Below, piece after piece: positions 53,901 through 62,142 of a stretch of 64,000 nt of DNA. Location: NCBI RefSeq assembly GCF_014207965.1, contig NZ_JACHLM010000004.1:248001-312000 (forward strand), read 5' to 3'. The translations under genes were made by a program, and so were the position numbers. Position 1 is the first letter of the stretch. Every line of letters begins with the position of its first letter. Origin of the DNA: Brevundimonas bullata. Its GTDB lineage: Bacteria; Pseudomonadota; Alphaproteobacteria; Caulobacterales; Caulobacteraceae. The notes beneath the pieces are model-generated. The model made no database searches. It was given only the letters and a program-made list of their open reading frames with translations, and was not told the DNA's origin.

Positions 53901-54505
53901 CAGGCGGCTCCCTTGACGGCGGCGTCGGCCTCGGCGGCCGTCGGGGCCTTGCCGGTCAGACGCTCGACGATGGCGCGCGTGGTGTCCGAGGCGATAGAGG
54001 CGGCGTGAACCATGGCGCCGTCGCGGGTCGCCGCGATGGCCTTCTCGGCCTCGGCGACGCGGGCGGCGACAATGGCTTCTTCCTCGGCCTGACGGGCCTG
54101 GATTTCAGCCGCGACACGCGCCTTGGCGGCGGCGGCCGTGGCGCGGGCGTCAGCGCGAGCCTTCTCGAGGTCGGCCTTGGCGGCGTCGGCCTGGGCGGCG
54201 GCTTCGGTCTGGACCGAACGCGCGGTGGCGACGGCCGAAGAAACGGTCTCGGCCCGTTCGTCGATCACGCGGCGCAGGCGCGGCGCGAAGACCTTGGCGA
54301 CGAGCACATAAAGAATAGCGAACAGGATCAGCAGGTAAACGGCCTGCCCGGCCCAGTGCTGGAACTCGAACTGCGGCAGTCCGCCGGCGTCATGCTCGGC
54401 AGCGGCGGCAGCCGCATTGGCGGGCACGTGCCCGGTTTCGGCCGCGTATTCGACGGCCTGTTCCACCGGCAAGACCGGGGGCGGAGCAGAGGGGGTTGCA
54501 GCCAT
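53900..54505 (-). CDS. atpG: ATP synthase F0 subunit b'
   Basis: A 201-residue b' subunit with a 45-residue Ala/Pro-rich N-terminal extension, a transmembrane helix (about 52-72) and a coiled coil. Photosynthetic bacteria and Alphaproteobacteria use a b/b' pair in the stalk in place of two b copies. The extension before the helix is longer than in b. The gene lies between atpE and atpF. The symbol atpG here means the b' gene as used in this group, not the F1 gamma subunit. Confidence 0.92.
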   Translation of the reverse strand: MAATPSAPPPVLPVEQAVEYAAETGHVPANAAAAAAEHDAGGLPQFEFQHWAGQAVYLLILFAILYVLVAKVFAPRLRRVIDERAETVSSAVATARSVQTEAAAQADAAKADLEKARADARATAAAAKARVAAEIQARQAEEEAIVAARVAEAEKAIAATRDGAMVHAASIASDTTRAIVERLTGKAPTAAEADAAVKGAA

Positions 54506-54577
54506 GATTATCCGTCGCGAAAGCAGATGCGGCGGCGCAGCCGGTCAGGCGCGCCGCCGCTGATCAAGTGTTCGGGT

Positions 54578-54802
54578 TTAGCCGAGCCAGATCAGGATGC
54601 CGAGCACGAAGGCCAGGATGCCCAGGGCTTCGGCGAGGGCGGCGCCCACGAACAGGTTACCGACTTGCGACGCGGCGGCAGCCGGGTTGCGCAGGGCGCC
54701 GGCCAGGAACTGGCCGAAGATGTTGCCGACGGCCAGAGCCGAACCAACCATACCGATGGTGGCGATACCGGCGCCGATGAACTTGGCGGCTTCAGCTTCC
54801 AT
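54578..54802 (-). CDS. atpE: ATP synthase F0 subunit c
   Basis: A 74-residue rotor subunit of two transmembrane helices joined by the polar loop ALRNPAAA. The proton-carrying residue is Glu58 in AALAEALGI, so it is a proton type, with no sodium-type ligand pattern. Length is typical. Intergenic gaps of 59 and 72 bases on both sides are larger than elsewhere in the operon, which suits higher expression of this subunit. Confidence 0.96.
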   Translation of the reverse strand: MEAEAAKFIGAGIATIGMVGSALAVGNIFGQFLAGALRNPAAAASQVGNLFVGAALAEALGILAFVLGILIWLG

Positions 54803-54861
54803 AATGATATTCCTAATTCTTGGAGCGTTTGGAGGGTGGGGTTTAGTACTGGTCCGCAGCC

Positions 54862-55653
54862 TTAGTGGCCATGACCCAGGTTGACCACATCATTGAGATA
54901 GATGCAGGCCAGAACAGCGAAGACGAAGGCCTGAAGGAAGGCCACGAGGAACTCAAGCGCAGTCAGAGCGACCACCATGCCGAGCGACAGGGCCGCCACC
55001 GGCAGGGCGAACAGGCCCACGCCGCCCGCCAGCGCCACGCCCATGAGCGAGACGATAAAGCCGGCGAAGATCTTCAGCGCCACGTGACCGCCCAGCATGT
55101 TGCCGAACAGACGAAGCGCCAGGGTCACGGGACGCAGCAGGAAGGAGAAGAATTCGATCAGGCCGACGACCGGACGCAGCACCAGAGGCGCGCTGGTCGG
55201 CCAGAACAGGCCGAAGAAGCCCAGGCCGTTCTTGGCGATGCCGATGATGACCACCAGGGCGAAGGTCAGCACGCCGAAGGTGGCGGTGACGGCCAGCTGC
55301 GAGGTGGCGGTGAACGTCAGGAACATGCCCAGCAGGTTCATCATCAGAACCAGCATGAACAGCGTAAAGACGAACGGGAAATACTTGCGACCGTCGTGGC
55401 CGATGATCGACTGAGCCAGGTTGTCGATCATGCCGAACATGGTCTCGCCCGCAGCCTGCAGACGGCCCGGGACCACCTGGGCGCGCGACGTCGAGACCTG
55501 CAGGAAGGCGATGACCAGCACAAACGCCAGCGTCATCGCCAGGTGCGAGTTGGTGAAGGCCAGGTGGACCGTACCAATGACCGGCAGCGTGACTTCACCG
55601 AAGTCGAGGCCGGGCAGCGGCGTGATCTGGAACTGATGAATCGGATCGGCCAC
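54862..55653 (-). CDS. atpB: ATP synthase F0 subunit a
   Basis: A 263-residue stator subunit with five or six transmembrane helices. The essential Arg181 is in [14 protein letters not shown], and the C-terminal [14 protein letters not shown] is conserved. It forms the proton half-channels with the c ring. It starts 14 bases after the atpI stop. Confidence 0.95.
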   Translation of the reverse strand: MADPIHQFQITPLPGLDFGEVTLPVIGTVHLAFTNSHLAMTLAFVLVIAFLQVSTSRAQVVPGRLQAAGETMFGMIDNLAQSIIGHDGRKYFPFVFTLFMLVLMMNLLGMFLTFTATSQLAVTATFGVLTFALVVIIGIAKNGLGFFGLFWPTSAPLVLRPVVGLIEFFSFLLRPVTLALRLFGNMLGGHVALKIFAGFIVSLMGVALAGGVGLFALPVAALSLGMVVALTALEFLVAFLQAFVFAVLACIYLNDVVNLGHGH

Positions 55654-55667
55654 GGGCCTTTCGCTCC

Positions 55668-56024
55668 TTAGTCTTCTTCTTCGCCGGCCTCGACGTAGGG
55701 AACGGGTTTCGCCGTCACTCCCGCCGCCAGGGCCTGCGCCATCAGCCGATTGGCTGTGCGGCGCGCCATGTAGATCGCCAGGGCGAAGCCCAGAAGGACT
55801 CCGACCAAAAGGCCCCAGGGGCTCGTACCGAACAAGCGGTCAAAGCCGAACCCGAGACCCAGACCAACGAAAACACCGCCGAGCAACTCGGCGATGATCT
55901 TGTAGGCCTGCCCCGTCACCGCGTGCGCAGCGAACTCGGCCGATTGCTCGACCTTGGTCCTGTCCTCCAGCGCGGATGCGCTGTCGTTGAGGCGTTTCAT
56001 CGCCTCTTCGCGCGATTCCGTCAT
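55668..56024 (-). CDS. atpI: ATP synthase protein I
   Basis: A 118-residue AtpI-type protein with two transmembrane helices (about residues 42-58 and 71-89, GLLVGVLLGFALAIYM). AtpI proteins help assemble the c ring. The N-terminal 40 residues are polar. It is the first gene of the F0 operon, 68 bases after a good promoter match. Confidence 0.9.
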   Translation of the reverse strand: MTESREEAMKRLNDSASALEDRTKVEQSAEFAAHAVTGQAYKIIAELLGGVFVGLGLGFGFDRLFGTSPWGLLVGVLLGFALAIYMARRTANRLMAQALAAGVTAKPVPYVEAGEEED

Positions 56025-56091
56025 CGGGGATATGGACCTATTCGCTCAGCGTCCGACATAGGGCCGGAACGGGTCTGAATTCGGCGCGGAA

Positions 56092-56118
56092 CCTATAGCC
56101 GAGGGGGCCTCAGGTCAA
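56092..56118 (-). promoter_or_regulatory. Promoter of the F0 ATP synthase operon
   Basis: On the minus strand TTGACCT (56118-56112), 12 bases, then GCTATAGG (56099-56092): a close match to the Caulobacter housekeeping consensus. Upstream lies an AT-rich stretch (56131-56175) with an inverted repeat GTTAAG/CTTAAC, which may be an UP element. Transcription would begin near 56085, about 60 bases before atpI. Confidence 0.6.
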
Positions 56119-56207
56119 GGCGGGCCGCCCCTTAGTTAAGTTTAAGTTTTTCAGCACCTTAACTTCAAAAGACAAACAGGCGTGGCGATGCGTCGCTGCT
56201 CGGCCCG

Positions 56208-56882
56208 TCAGTCGCCGTCCGGGCTGACGAAATCCTGGGCGAACTCGGGCGATCCGTCATCGTGGCCGCTCAGCCCATCTTCGCCTTCGCTGTCGCCGCT
56301 GCGGGTCGGATCGGGCACCTCGAAACCGACAGGAATCGCGAGATCCAGCAGGCCCGCCGCCTTCATCTCCTGCACGCCGGGCAGGTCATAGAGGCTGGCC
56401 AGGCTGAAATGCTCCAGGAACCGATCGGTCGTGGCGTAGGTGACGGGGCGCCCCGGCGTGCGCCGACGCCCCCGCAGCCGTACGAAGTCCATCTCCAGCA
56501 GCAGGTCCAGCGTTCCCTTGGACAGGGAGACGCCACGCACGCTCTCGACCTCGGCCCGGGTGCAGGGCTGGTGGTAGGCGATGATGGCCAGGGTCTCGAG
56601 CGCGGCCTTGGACAGGCGGCGCGGCTCGTCGCGTTCCTCGGTCATCAGGAAGCCCAGGTCGGCGGCGGTGCGGAAGCGCCAGCGATCAGCCACGCACTCC
56701 AGTTCGACCCCGCGGCCCTGATAGCGTTGACGCAGGGCGGCTATGGCCCGGCCCGTATCGGCGCCCTCGGGCAGACGCCGCGCGATCTCGGCCGCCGACA
56801 GCGGGGCGGCGGCGGCGAACAGCAGGGCCTCGACCCGGCGTTCGATCTCGGCGTCGTCGGGTTGGAAACTGAGGTCAGACAT
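56208..56882 (-). CDS. scpB: Segregation and condensation protein B
   Basis: A 224-residue ScpB: two winged-helix units (about residues 8-85 and 90-165) with the conserved LSKAALETLAIIAYHQPCTRAEVE and GRRRTPGRP.TYATT segments, then an acidic, disordered tail of about 50 residues (Asp/Glu/Ser-rich). ScpB binds ScpA and SMC in the condensin complex that organises chromosomes. A family D repeat separates it from scpA. Confidence 0.93.
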   Translation of the reverse strand: MSDLSFQPDDAEIERRVEALLFAAAAPLSAAEIARRLPEGADTGRAIAALRQRYQGRGVELECVADRWRFRTAADLGFLMTEERDEPRRLSKAALETLAIIAYHQPCTRAEVESVRGVSLSKGTLDLLLEMDFVRLRGRRRTPGRPVTYATTDRFLEHFSLASLYDLPGVQEMKAAGLLDLAIPVGFEVPDPTRSGDSEGEDGLSGHDDGSPEFAQDFVSPDGD

Positions 56883-56913
56883 TAAAACACCGGCCGTACG
56901 CGCCCCCTACCCT

Positions 56914-57029
56914 CGTCATCCTCGGGCTTGTCCCGAGGATCCAGAGACTCGACGCTGAACGAAGGATACACCGCGCCTCACGAAGCAAGGATGCGGTTCT
57001 GGATCCTCGGGACAAGCCCGAGGATGACG
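56914..57029. repeat. Composite inverted repeat, family D, between scpA and scpB
   Basis: CGTCATCCTCGGG at the left end and CCCGAGGATGACG at the right end are perfect inverted copies, and the arms extend through CTTGTCCCGAGGATCCAGA to TCTGGATCCTCGGGACAAG. Each arm folds by itself (CCTCGGGCTTGTCCCGAGG). About 54 bases separate the two arms. Confidence 0.9.
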
Positions 57030-57065
57030 AAGAGAAGAAAGGCCGGATGAGCGAATAGCGGGAGT

Positions 57066-57893
57066 TCACGGCGTCAGCTCCAGCGGCTGACCGAGGCCCC
57101 GGCGTTTGAGGAAAAGCTCGGCGAAGGCTTCGGACTGGCGCACGTCCATGGCCCCCTCCTTCACCAGCTCCAGACTGGCCGACAGGGTGGAGGCGGTATA
57201 GCTGGCCTGGCTGGGCCCCTCGCCTTCGTCCTCGCGCGCCGGCGCCACCTGATCCAGCGGGGTCCAGTCGGCCAGGCGCGGCATCATGGACCGCAGCCAG
57301 TCGCGCGCGGCCTCCAGCTGGAAGGCCTCCACCCGCTGGCCCGGCGCGTAGTTGCGCCGCTCCTCGCGGCGTCGCTGGGCGACATAGGCGGCCATCAGCT
57401 CATACAGGCTGGCGTCCACGCGGTCGGAGGGGATGATGACGGTCGCTTCCGGGTCACCGCGGGTGAAGACGTCGCGCTTCAGCTGCGGGCGGCTGGTGAT
57501 GGCCTCGACCGAGCGGCGCATGGCCTCCAGCTTCTGCAGGCGAAACGCCAGGGCGGCGGCCATTTCCTCGGCGGGCGGCTCCTCGGCCTTGCCCTTCTCG
57601 GTGCGCGGCAGCAGCAGGCGCGACTTCAGATAGGCCAGCCAGGACGCCATCACCAGATAGTCGGCGGCCATGGCGAAGTTGCGCCGCCGCGCCTCGTGAA
57701 CGAAGGCCAGATACTGTTCCGCCAGCTTGGTGATGGACAGTTTCAGCAGGTCCACCTTCTGCGTGCGCGCCAGCGCCAGCAGGACGTGCAGCGGCCCTTC
57801 GTAACCTTCCAGATCGACGACGAAGGCCTCGGCGGCGTCTGCCTCGGCGACGGCGGTGAAGTCCAGATTAGGCTGGAAGGCGGTATCCCTCAC
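57066..57893 (-). CDS. scpA: Segregation and condensation protein A
   Basis: A 275-residue ScpA, the kleisin of the SMC-ScpAB complex. The N-terminal kleisin region (FVVDLEGYEGPLHVLLALARTQKVDLL) and the C-terminal winged-helix (AFAELFLKRRGLGQPLEL) are present. Its start overlaps the nagZ stop by 4 bases (ATGA). The family D repeat follows it, before scpB. Confidence 0.94.
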   Translation of the reverse strand: MRDTAFQPNLDFTAVAEADAAEAFVVDLEGYEGPLHVLLALARTQKVDLLKLSITKLAEQYLAFVHEARRRNFAMAADYLVMASWLAYLKSRLLLPRTEKGKAEEPPAEEMAAALAFRLQKLEAMRRSVEAITSRPQLKRDVFTRGDPEATVIIPSDRVDASLYELMAAYVAQRRREERRNYAPGQRVEAFQLEAARDWLRSMMPRLADWTPLDQVAPAREDEGEGPSQASYTASTLSASLELVKEGAMDVRQSEAFAELFLKRRGLGQPLELTP

Positions 57894-58954
57894 TGGGCCT
57901 GAGCCGGAGCTTGAGCCTCGCCCACGTCCGGCCCCTTGGCGGCGTCGAAGCGACCGCTCAGGGCCGCCTCCAGCCGGGCGCGGGCCTCGGCCACGTCCAG
58001 AGGCTCGGGCGTGTGGACGATGCGGGCCAGCGCCGCCTCGGCGCGGCGCCTGGCCTCGCCCTTCAGCTTGCCGGTTCCTTCAGCGACCTGACGCATTTCG
58101 CCAAGGTCGCCGTTGCAGTGCAGGACGACGTCGCAGCCCGCCTTCAGCGACTGTTCGGCGCGCTCGGTCAGGGTGCCCGACAGGGCCTTCATCGACAGGT
58201 CGTCGGACATGATCAGGCCAGAGAAGCCCAGATGCTCGCGCATCAGGCGGATGCCCTTCTTCGAGGTCGTGGCCGGGCGCTTGGCGTCGACGGCGGTAAA
58301 GACGACGTGGGCCGTCATGGCCATCGGCATGTCGGACAGGGCCTTGAACGGGGCGAAGTCCCAGGCGTCCAGCGTCTCCAGATCGGTCTCGACCACCGGC
58401 AGGTCGTGGTGGCTGTCGGCGAAGGCGCGGCCGTGGCCGGGAATATGCTTGATGATGGGCAGGACGCCGCCCGCCAGCAGGCCCTCGGCCGCCGCCCGGC
58501 CCAGTTGGGTCACGGTCGCCGGGTCCTGGGCATAGGCGCGGTCGCCGATGATGTCGTGGGCGCCCGGCACCGGCACGTCCAGCACCGGCACGCAGTCCAC
58601 GGTGATGCCCAGTTCGCGCAGGTCGTGGGCCATCAGCCGCGCACCCAGACGCACCAGTTCGCGCGCCGCCATCGGGTCGTTGACGGCCTTCAGGTAGGCC
58701 GAGCCCGGAGGATACTTGGGCCAGTGCGGCGGGCCGAGGCGCTGCACCCGGCCGCCTTCCTGATCGATCAGGACCGGGGCGTCGGCGCGGCCCACGCTGT
58801 CGCGCAGATCCTCGACCAGGGCCTTGACCTGAGCCGGGGTGTCCACGTTGCGACGAAACAGGATGAAGCCCCAGGGTTTGGCCTCGGCGTAGAAGGCGCG
58901 CTCCTCCGCGGTCAGCTTGTGGCCGGAACAGCCGTAGATGGCGGCGGAGGTCAT
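57890..58954 (-). CDS. nagZ: Beta-N-acetylhexosaminidase NagZ
   Basis: A 354-residue GH3 glycosidase that removes GlcNAc from recycled muropeptides in the cytoplasm. DQEGGRVQRL near residue 80, KHIPGHG near 180, and the catalytic SDDLSMKAL near 250 are visible. The ATG at 58954 has GGGAG 9 bases upstream, at the edge of a family C repeat. An open frame continues through the repeat but would give only repeat-coded residues. It overlaps scpA. Confidence 0.93.
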   Translation of the reverse strand: MTSAAIYGCSGHKLTAEERAFYAEAKPWGFILFRRNVDTPAQVKALVEDLRDSVGRADAPVLIDQEGGRVQRLGPPHWPKYPPGSAYLKAVNDPMAARELVRLGARLMAHDLRELGITVDCVPVLDVPVPGAHDIIGDRAYAQDPATVTQLGRAAAEGLLAGGVLPIIKHIPGHGRAFADSHHDLPVVETDLETLDAWDFAPFKALSDMPMAMTAHVVFTAVDAKRPATTSKKGIRLMREHLGFSGLIMSDDLSMKALSGTLTERAEQSLKAGCDVVLHCNGDLGEMRQVAEGTGKLKGEARRRAEAALARIVHTPEPLDVAEARARLEAALSGRFDAAKGPDVGEAQAPAQAQ

Positions 58955-58963
58955 ATTTTTCTC

Positions 58964-59090
58964 CCGCTCATCCCCGCGGAAGCGGGGACCCAGGTTTGAG
59001 CCGCGCAAGCAACGAAGGCCGAAAGCCTCCTGTCACCGGTTCGGGCATCTCGCCAAAGAACTGGGTCCCCGCCTCCGCGGAGATGAGCGG
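58964..59090. repeat. Composite inverted repeat, family C, upstream of nagZ
   Basis: CCGCTCATCCCCGCGGAAGC at the left end is matched by GCGGAGATGAGCGG at the right end; the arms reach GGGGACCCAG and CTGGGTCCCC. One arm has changes. On the minus strand the GGGGATGAGCGG end is 9 bases before the nagZ ATG, the same as for the gcvPA copy. Confidence 0.85.
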
Positions 59091-59102
59091 ACATCTTGGT
59101 CA

Positions 59103-59897
59103 TTAGCGGACGATGCAGTCGCGACCGGCGGCCTTCAGCGCGTTGCAGAAGGCGACGGCGCGGTCGCGGCTCATGCCGGTGAAGGTGGTGCGATAGACGG
59201 TCGAGCCGTTGGCGGCGGTGACTTCCTGCACGCGCTTTTCAGCGCCCGAGGCGAACGAGCCGAAGCGCGAGGCGACGGCGGCGTATTCACGATCGGCGAT
59301 GGCGGTCGAGGAGAAGGCGCCGATCTGCACGCCCGACGAACCGCCAGCGGCGGCGGGAGCGGCCGGAGCCGGAGCGGCCGGAGCCTTGACGGCCGGCGCT
59401 GCGGTCACGGGCTTGGCCGGAGCCGGAGTTGCTGGGGCGACCACAGCCGGGGCGGCGGGCGGCAGGGCCGTCGGCGCGACGGGGAGAGGCTGGGGCGCCG
59501 GGCGCGGCTCGACGGCTTCCGGGCCGGGGGTGAAGGTGGGGACGGCGTCGGTCGCCTCTCCGCCGTCGCGATAGACGCGCACGCCCGCTTCCGGGTCGAT
59601 CGGCTGGGCGTCCAGCGGCGCCTCGACCTTCATGCTCTCGACCGGCGTGCCGACGGCGGGCGGAGCATCGGTCGAGGAGCGCACGCCCGAACGATAGAAG
59701 ACCACCACAGCCACGATCAGGAGCAGCAGGACGACGGCGCTGATGATCAGGGTGATCGGCGGCGACTTGGCGGTCGGGGCGCGACGGGGATCATAGCTGC
59801 GACGCTCGAACGGCAGGTCGTCGTCGGTGGGCGGCGTATAGGCCCCCCGCTCGCGGCCGGCGTTGGGGTTGCCTCGGTGATCGTCGTCGTAGGACAT
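59103..59897 (-). CDS. SPOR-domain membrane protein
   Basis: A 264-residue protein: a polar cytoplasmic region (about 1-47), one transmembrane helix (about 48-68, LIISAVVLLLLIVAVVVFY), a long Pro/Ala-rich periplasmic linker (to about 185), and a C-terminal SPOR domain (about 186-264, GVQIGAFSSTAIADREYA). SPOR domains bind denuded glycan strands at division sites. A role in cell division is likely. nagZ lies downstream across the repeat. Confidence 0.9.
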   Translation of the reverse strand: MSYDDDHRGNPNAGRERGAYTPPTDDDLPFERRSYDPRRAPTAKSPPITLIISAVVLLLLIVAVVVFYRSGVRSSTDAPPAVGTPVESMKVEAPLDAQPIDPEAGVRVYRDGGEATDAVPTFTPGPEAVEPRPAPQPLPVAPTALPPAAPAVVAPATPAPAKPVTAAPAVKAPAAPAPAAPAAAGGSSGVQIGAFSSTAIADREYAAVASRFGSFASGAEKRVQEVTAANGSTVYRTTFTGMSRDRAVAFCNALKAAGRDCIVR

Positions 59898-59979
59898 GGG
59901 TCGCGCTTTCTGGATCGGCTCCGCGCGCGAATCGGCGCGTGAGGAACTTCAGTCTAGCCCGCCCGTGGCCTCTTTCGAA

Positions 59980-61179
59980 TCACAGATCAAGCGCCAGATC
60001 GAGACTGAACAGCTTGCCGTGGACTTCGATGGCGTAGCGGTCGGTCATCCCGGCGATATAGTCGCACACCGCCCGCGCCCGCTTGACCGGATCATCCGAC
60101 AATGCCTGGGCCGACCATTCGGGCGGCATGACCTCGGGTTCTTCCATGAACAGGTGGAACAGTTGCGACAGGACGCGGCGCGCCTGGCTGCGGGTGCGGT
60201 TTACGCGGTAGTGGCGATACATCCGCTCGAACAGGAAGCGGCGCAGCACGCCCAGGTCGGCCATCATGCCGGCTGAGAACTGCACCATCATCTGCGGGGC
60301 CAGACGCACATCCTCGGCGGTGACGATGCGGTGTTCGGCCAGCCGCCGCTCGGTCTCGGCCAGAACGTCGTCGACCATGATGCCGATCATGCGGCGCACG
60401 GCCTCCAGCCGGATCATGCGGTCGTCCAGCGCAGGCCAGTCGCGGCGCGCCTCGGCCAGGCAAGGCCCGATCAGCGGCACCTCGGCCAGGTCGGCCAGGG
60501 TGAACAGCCCCGCCTGCACCCCGTCGTCCACGTCGTGGTTGTTATAGGCGATGTCGTCGGCGATGGCCGCGCACTGGGCTTCCAGCGAGGCGAAGGTGTC
60601 CAGACGCAGGTCCCAGTTCGCGCCGCCGCCGGGGGCGTAGGCCGCGACCGTCTTCCACGCCGGTTCGCCCAGGTGATGCATCACCGGGCCGTTGTGCTTG
60701 ATGACGCCCTCGACCGTTTCCCAGCTCAGGTTCAGGCCGGGGAATTTCGGATAGCGGACTTCCAGCTCGGTGATGACGCGGAAGCTCTGGACGTTGTGAT
60801 CAAAGCCGCCGTAGTCGGCCATCTGGGCCTGAAGTTCGTCCTCGCCCGCGTGGGCGAAGGGCGGGTGGCCCAGGTCGTGGGCCAGGGCGATGGTCTCGGC
60901 CAGATCGTCGTCCAGCCGCAGCGCGTGGGCCAGGGACCGGGCAATCTGGGCCACCTCCAGACTATGGGTCAGGCGAGTGCGATAATGGTCGCCCTCGTGC
61001 GCCACGAAGACCTGGGTCTTCTCCTTCAGGCGACGAAACGCCGTGGCGTGGATGATGCGGTCGCGGTCGCGGGCGAAGGGGGTGCGGGTGCGGCTGGCGG
61101 GCTCGAAAACATGGCGGCCACGGCTGGCGGCGGGGTCTTCAGCGAAGGACGCGCGGGTCTGGCTCAAGGCGGACAGCAC
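59980..61179 (-). CDS. dgt: dGTPase-like deoxynucleoside triphosphate triphosphohydrolase
   Basis: A 399-residue HD-domain hydrolase that splits dGTP (or other dNTPs) into nucleoside and triphosphate. The HD motif is seen as THSLEVAQ (His72), [11 protein letters not shown] (His101-Asp102) and later the YNNHDVDDG region. The GTG at 61179 is used because the protein then begins like relatives (about 15 residues before [10 protein letters not shown]). The ATG at 61224 would leave only 10 bases to the divergent erpA start. Neither has a clear ribosome site. Confidence 0.88.
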   Translation of the reverse strand: MLSALSQTRASFAEDPAASRGRHVFEPASRTRTPFARDRDRIIHATAFRRLKEKTQVFVAHEGDHYRTRLTHSLEVAQIARSLAHALRLDDDLAETIALAHDLGHPPFAHAGEDELQAQMADYGGFDHNVQSFRVITELEVRYPKFPGLNLSWETVEGVIKHNGPVMHHLGEPAWKTVAAYAPGGGANWDLRLDTFASLEAQCAAIADDIAYNNHDVDDGVQAGLFTLADLAEVPLIGPCLAEARRDWPALDDRMIRLEAVRRMIGIMVDDVLAETERRLAEHRIVTAEDVRLAPQMMVQFSAGMMADLGVLRRFLFERMYRHYRVNRTRSQARRVLSQLFHLFMEEPEVMPPEWSAQALSDDPVKRARAVCDYIAGMTDRYAIEVHGKLFSLDLALDL

Positions 61180-61199
61180 TTCTATTGCGACACAGGCCT

Positions 61200-61229
61200 T
61201 TGCGAACGCCTGTCCGCTCCTCATATAGA
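61200..61229 (+). promoter_or_regulatory. Candidate leaderless promoter of the erpA-type gene
   Basis: TTGCGA (61200-61205), 18 bases, then TATAGA (61224-61229), then 5 bases to the GTG at 61235. The -10 box is a partial match to the Caulobacter pattern. Transcription would begin at or next to the start codon; no ribosome site is visible. Confidence 0.35.
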
Positions 61230-61234
61230 GAGCC

Positions 61235-61624
61235 GTGAGCACCGTCCAATCCACAGAATCAGTCCGCGACCTGTCGCTTTCGATTTCGGCCCGCGCCCCG
61301 GAAGGCATCCTTCTGGCCGAGAGCGCGGCCAAGCGTCTGGCCAAGCTGGCCGAGATCGAGGGCAAGCCCGTCATGCTGCGCGTCGCCGTCGACGGCGGCG
61401 GCTGCTCGGGCTTCCAGTATCGACTGGAGCTGGTCGACGCGCCCGAGGCCGATGATCTGGTCGTGCGCCGCGACGGTCAGGCGGCGGTGATCGACCCGGT
61501 CTCCATCCCCTTCCTCAAGGGCTCCGAGATCGCCTTCGTCGACGAACTGGCGGGGGCGCAGTTCGTGGTGCGCAACCCGAACGCCTCCTCCAGCTGCGGC
61601 TGCGGCGTCAGCTTCGCCATCTAA
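61235..61624 (+). CDS. erpA: Iron-sulphur cluster insertion protein (ErpA/IscA family)
   Basis: A 129-residue A-type carrier that accepts Fe-S clusters and hands them to apo-proteins. The three cysteines are Cys57 (GGGCSGFQY), Cys121 and Cys123 ([10 protein letters not shown]). ErpA is the usual assignment for the copy beside dgt in Alphaproteobacteria; IscA or SufA cannot be excluded by sequence alone. GTG at 61235 is the only in-frame start ahead of the domain. Confidence 0.9.
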   Translation: MSTVQSTESVRDLSLSISARAPEGILLAESAAKRLAKLAEIEGKPVMLRVAVDGGGCSGFQYRLELVDAPEADDLVVRRDGQAAVIDPVSIPFLKGSEIAFVDELAGAQFVVRNPNASSSCGCGVSFAI

Positions 61625-61667
61625 GGCTACGCTTGGCGCGGGTCGGTCGGGCGCCCATTTAGACGTT

Positions 61668-62060
61668 ATGCGCCGCCTGATCCTCATCACCTTGATGCTC
61701 GCCGCCGCGCCTCTGGCCGCGAACGCCCAGACCTGGCCCGGCTGGCCGGGTCCTCCGCCGGCCGGATACGATCCCGGCTCGGCCATCGCCGATCAACACC
61801 GCTATGAGATGGACCGCCTGCGCAATCAGGCCGCCGAGCGCGAGGCCTTGGCCCAGCAGCAGCGGCTGCAGACGCGGCTGACCCTCCAGCGCCTGGAGGC
61901 CGCGCGCCAGCCCGCCCTGCCCTCGCCGCCGCCGACCGCCTACGTCCCGCGCACGCTCGAACAGGAACGGGAGGCTCGCGAGGCCCAGGCCGCCCGACGC
62001 GAGGAAATGACGCGCGGCGTCACCGAGATCGACGCCTGGCTGGACCGCCGTCCGAACTGA
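61668..62060 (+). CDS. Small exported protein of unknown function
   Basis: A 130-residue protein with a signal peptide (residues 1-20, ending ANA-Q), a Pro/Gly-rich segment (WPGWPGPPPAGYDPG), a Gln/Arg-rich helical region (about 40-80) and a charged C-terminal helix (EQEREAREAQAARREEM). No family recognised. The gene starts 43 bases after the erpA-type gene and is near a TTTAGAC -10-like element. Confidence 0.65.
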   Translation: MRRLILITLMLAAAPLAANAQTWPGWPGPPPAGYDPGSAIADQHRYEMDRLRNQAAEREALAQQQRLQTRLTLQRLEAARQPALPSPPPTAYVPRTLEQEREAREAQAARREEMTRGVTEIDAWLDRRPN

Positions 62061-62142
62061 CCGCCCTTTACAATTGCATCCCTTCCCTGCCCGCCGCGTT
62101 TGGGCCTAGCTTCGGGCGAGATTTCAGGGTGGAGACGACATC

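Noticed and set aside
58955..59008. N-terminal extension of nagZ
   Set aside because: The residues come from the family C repeat; NagZ proteins begin close to the TSAAIYGCSG segment.
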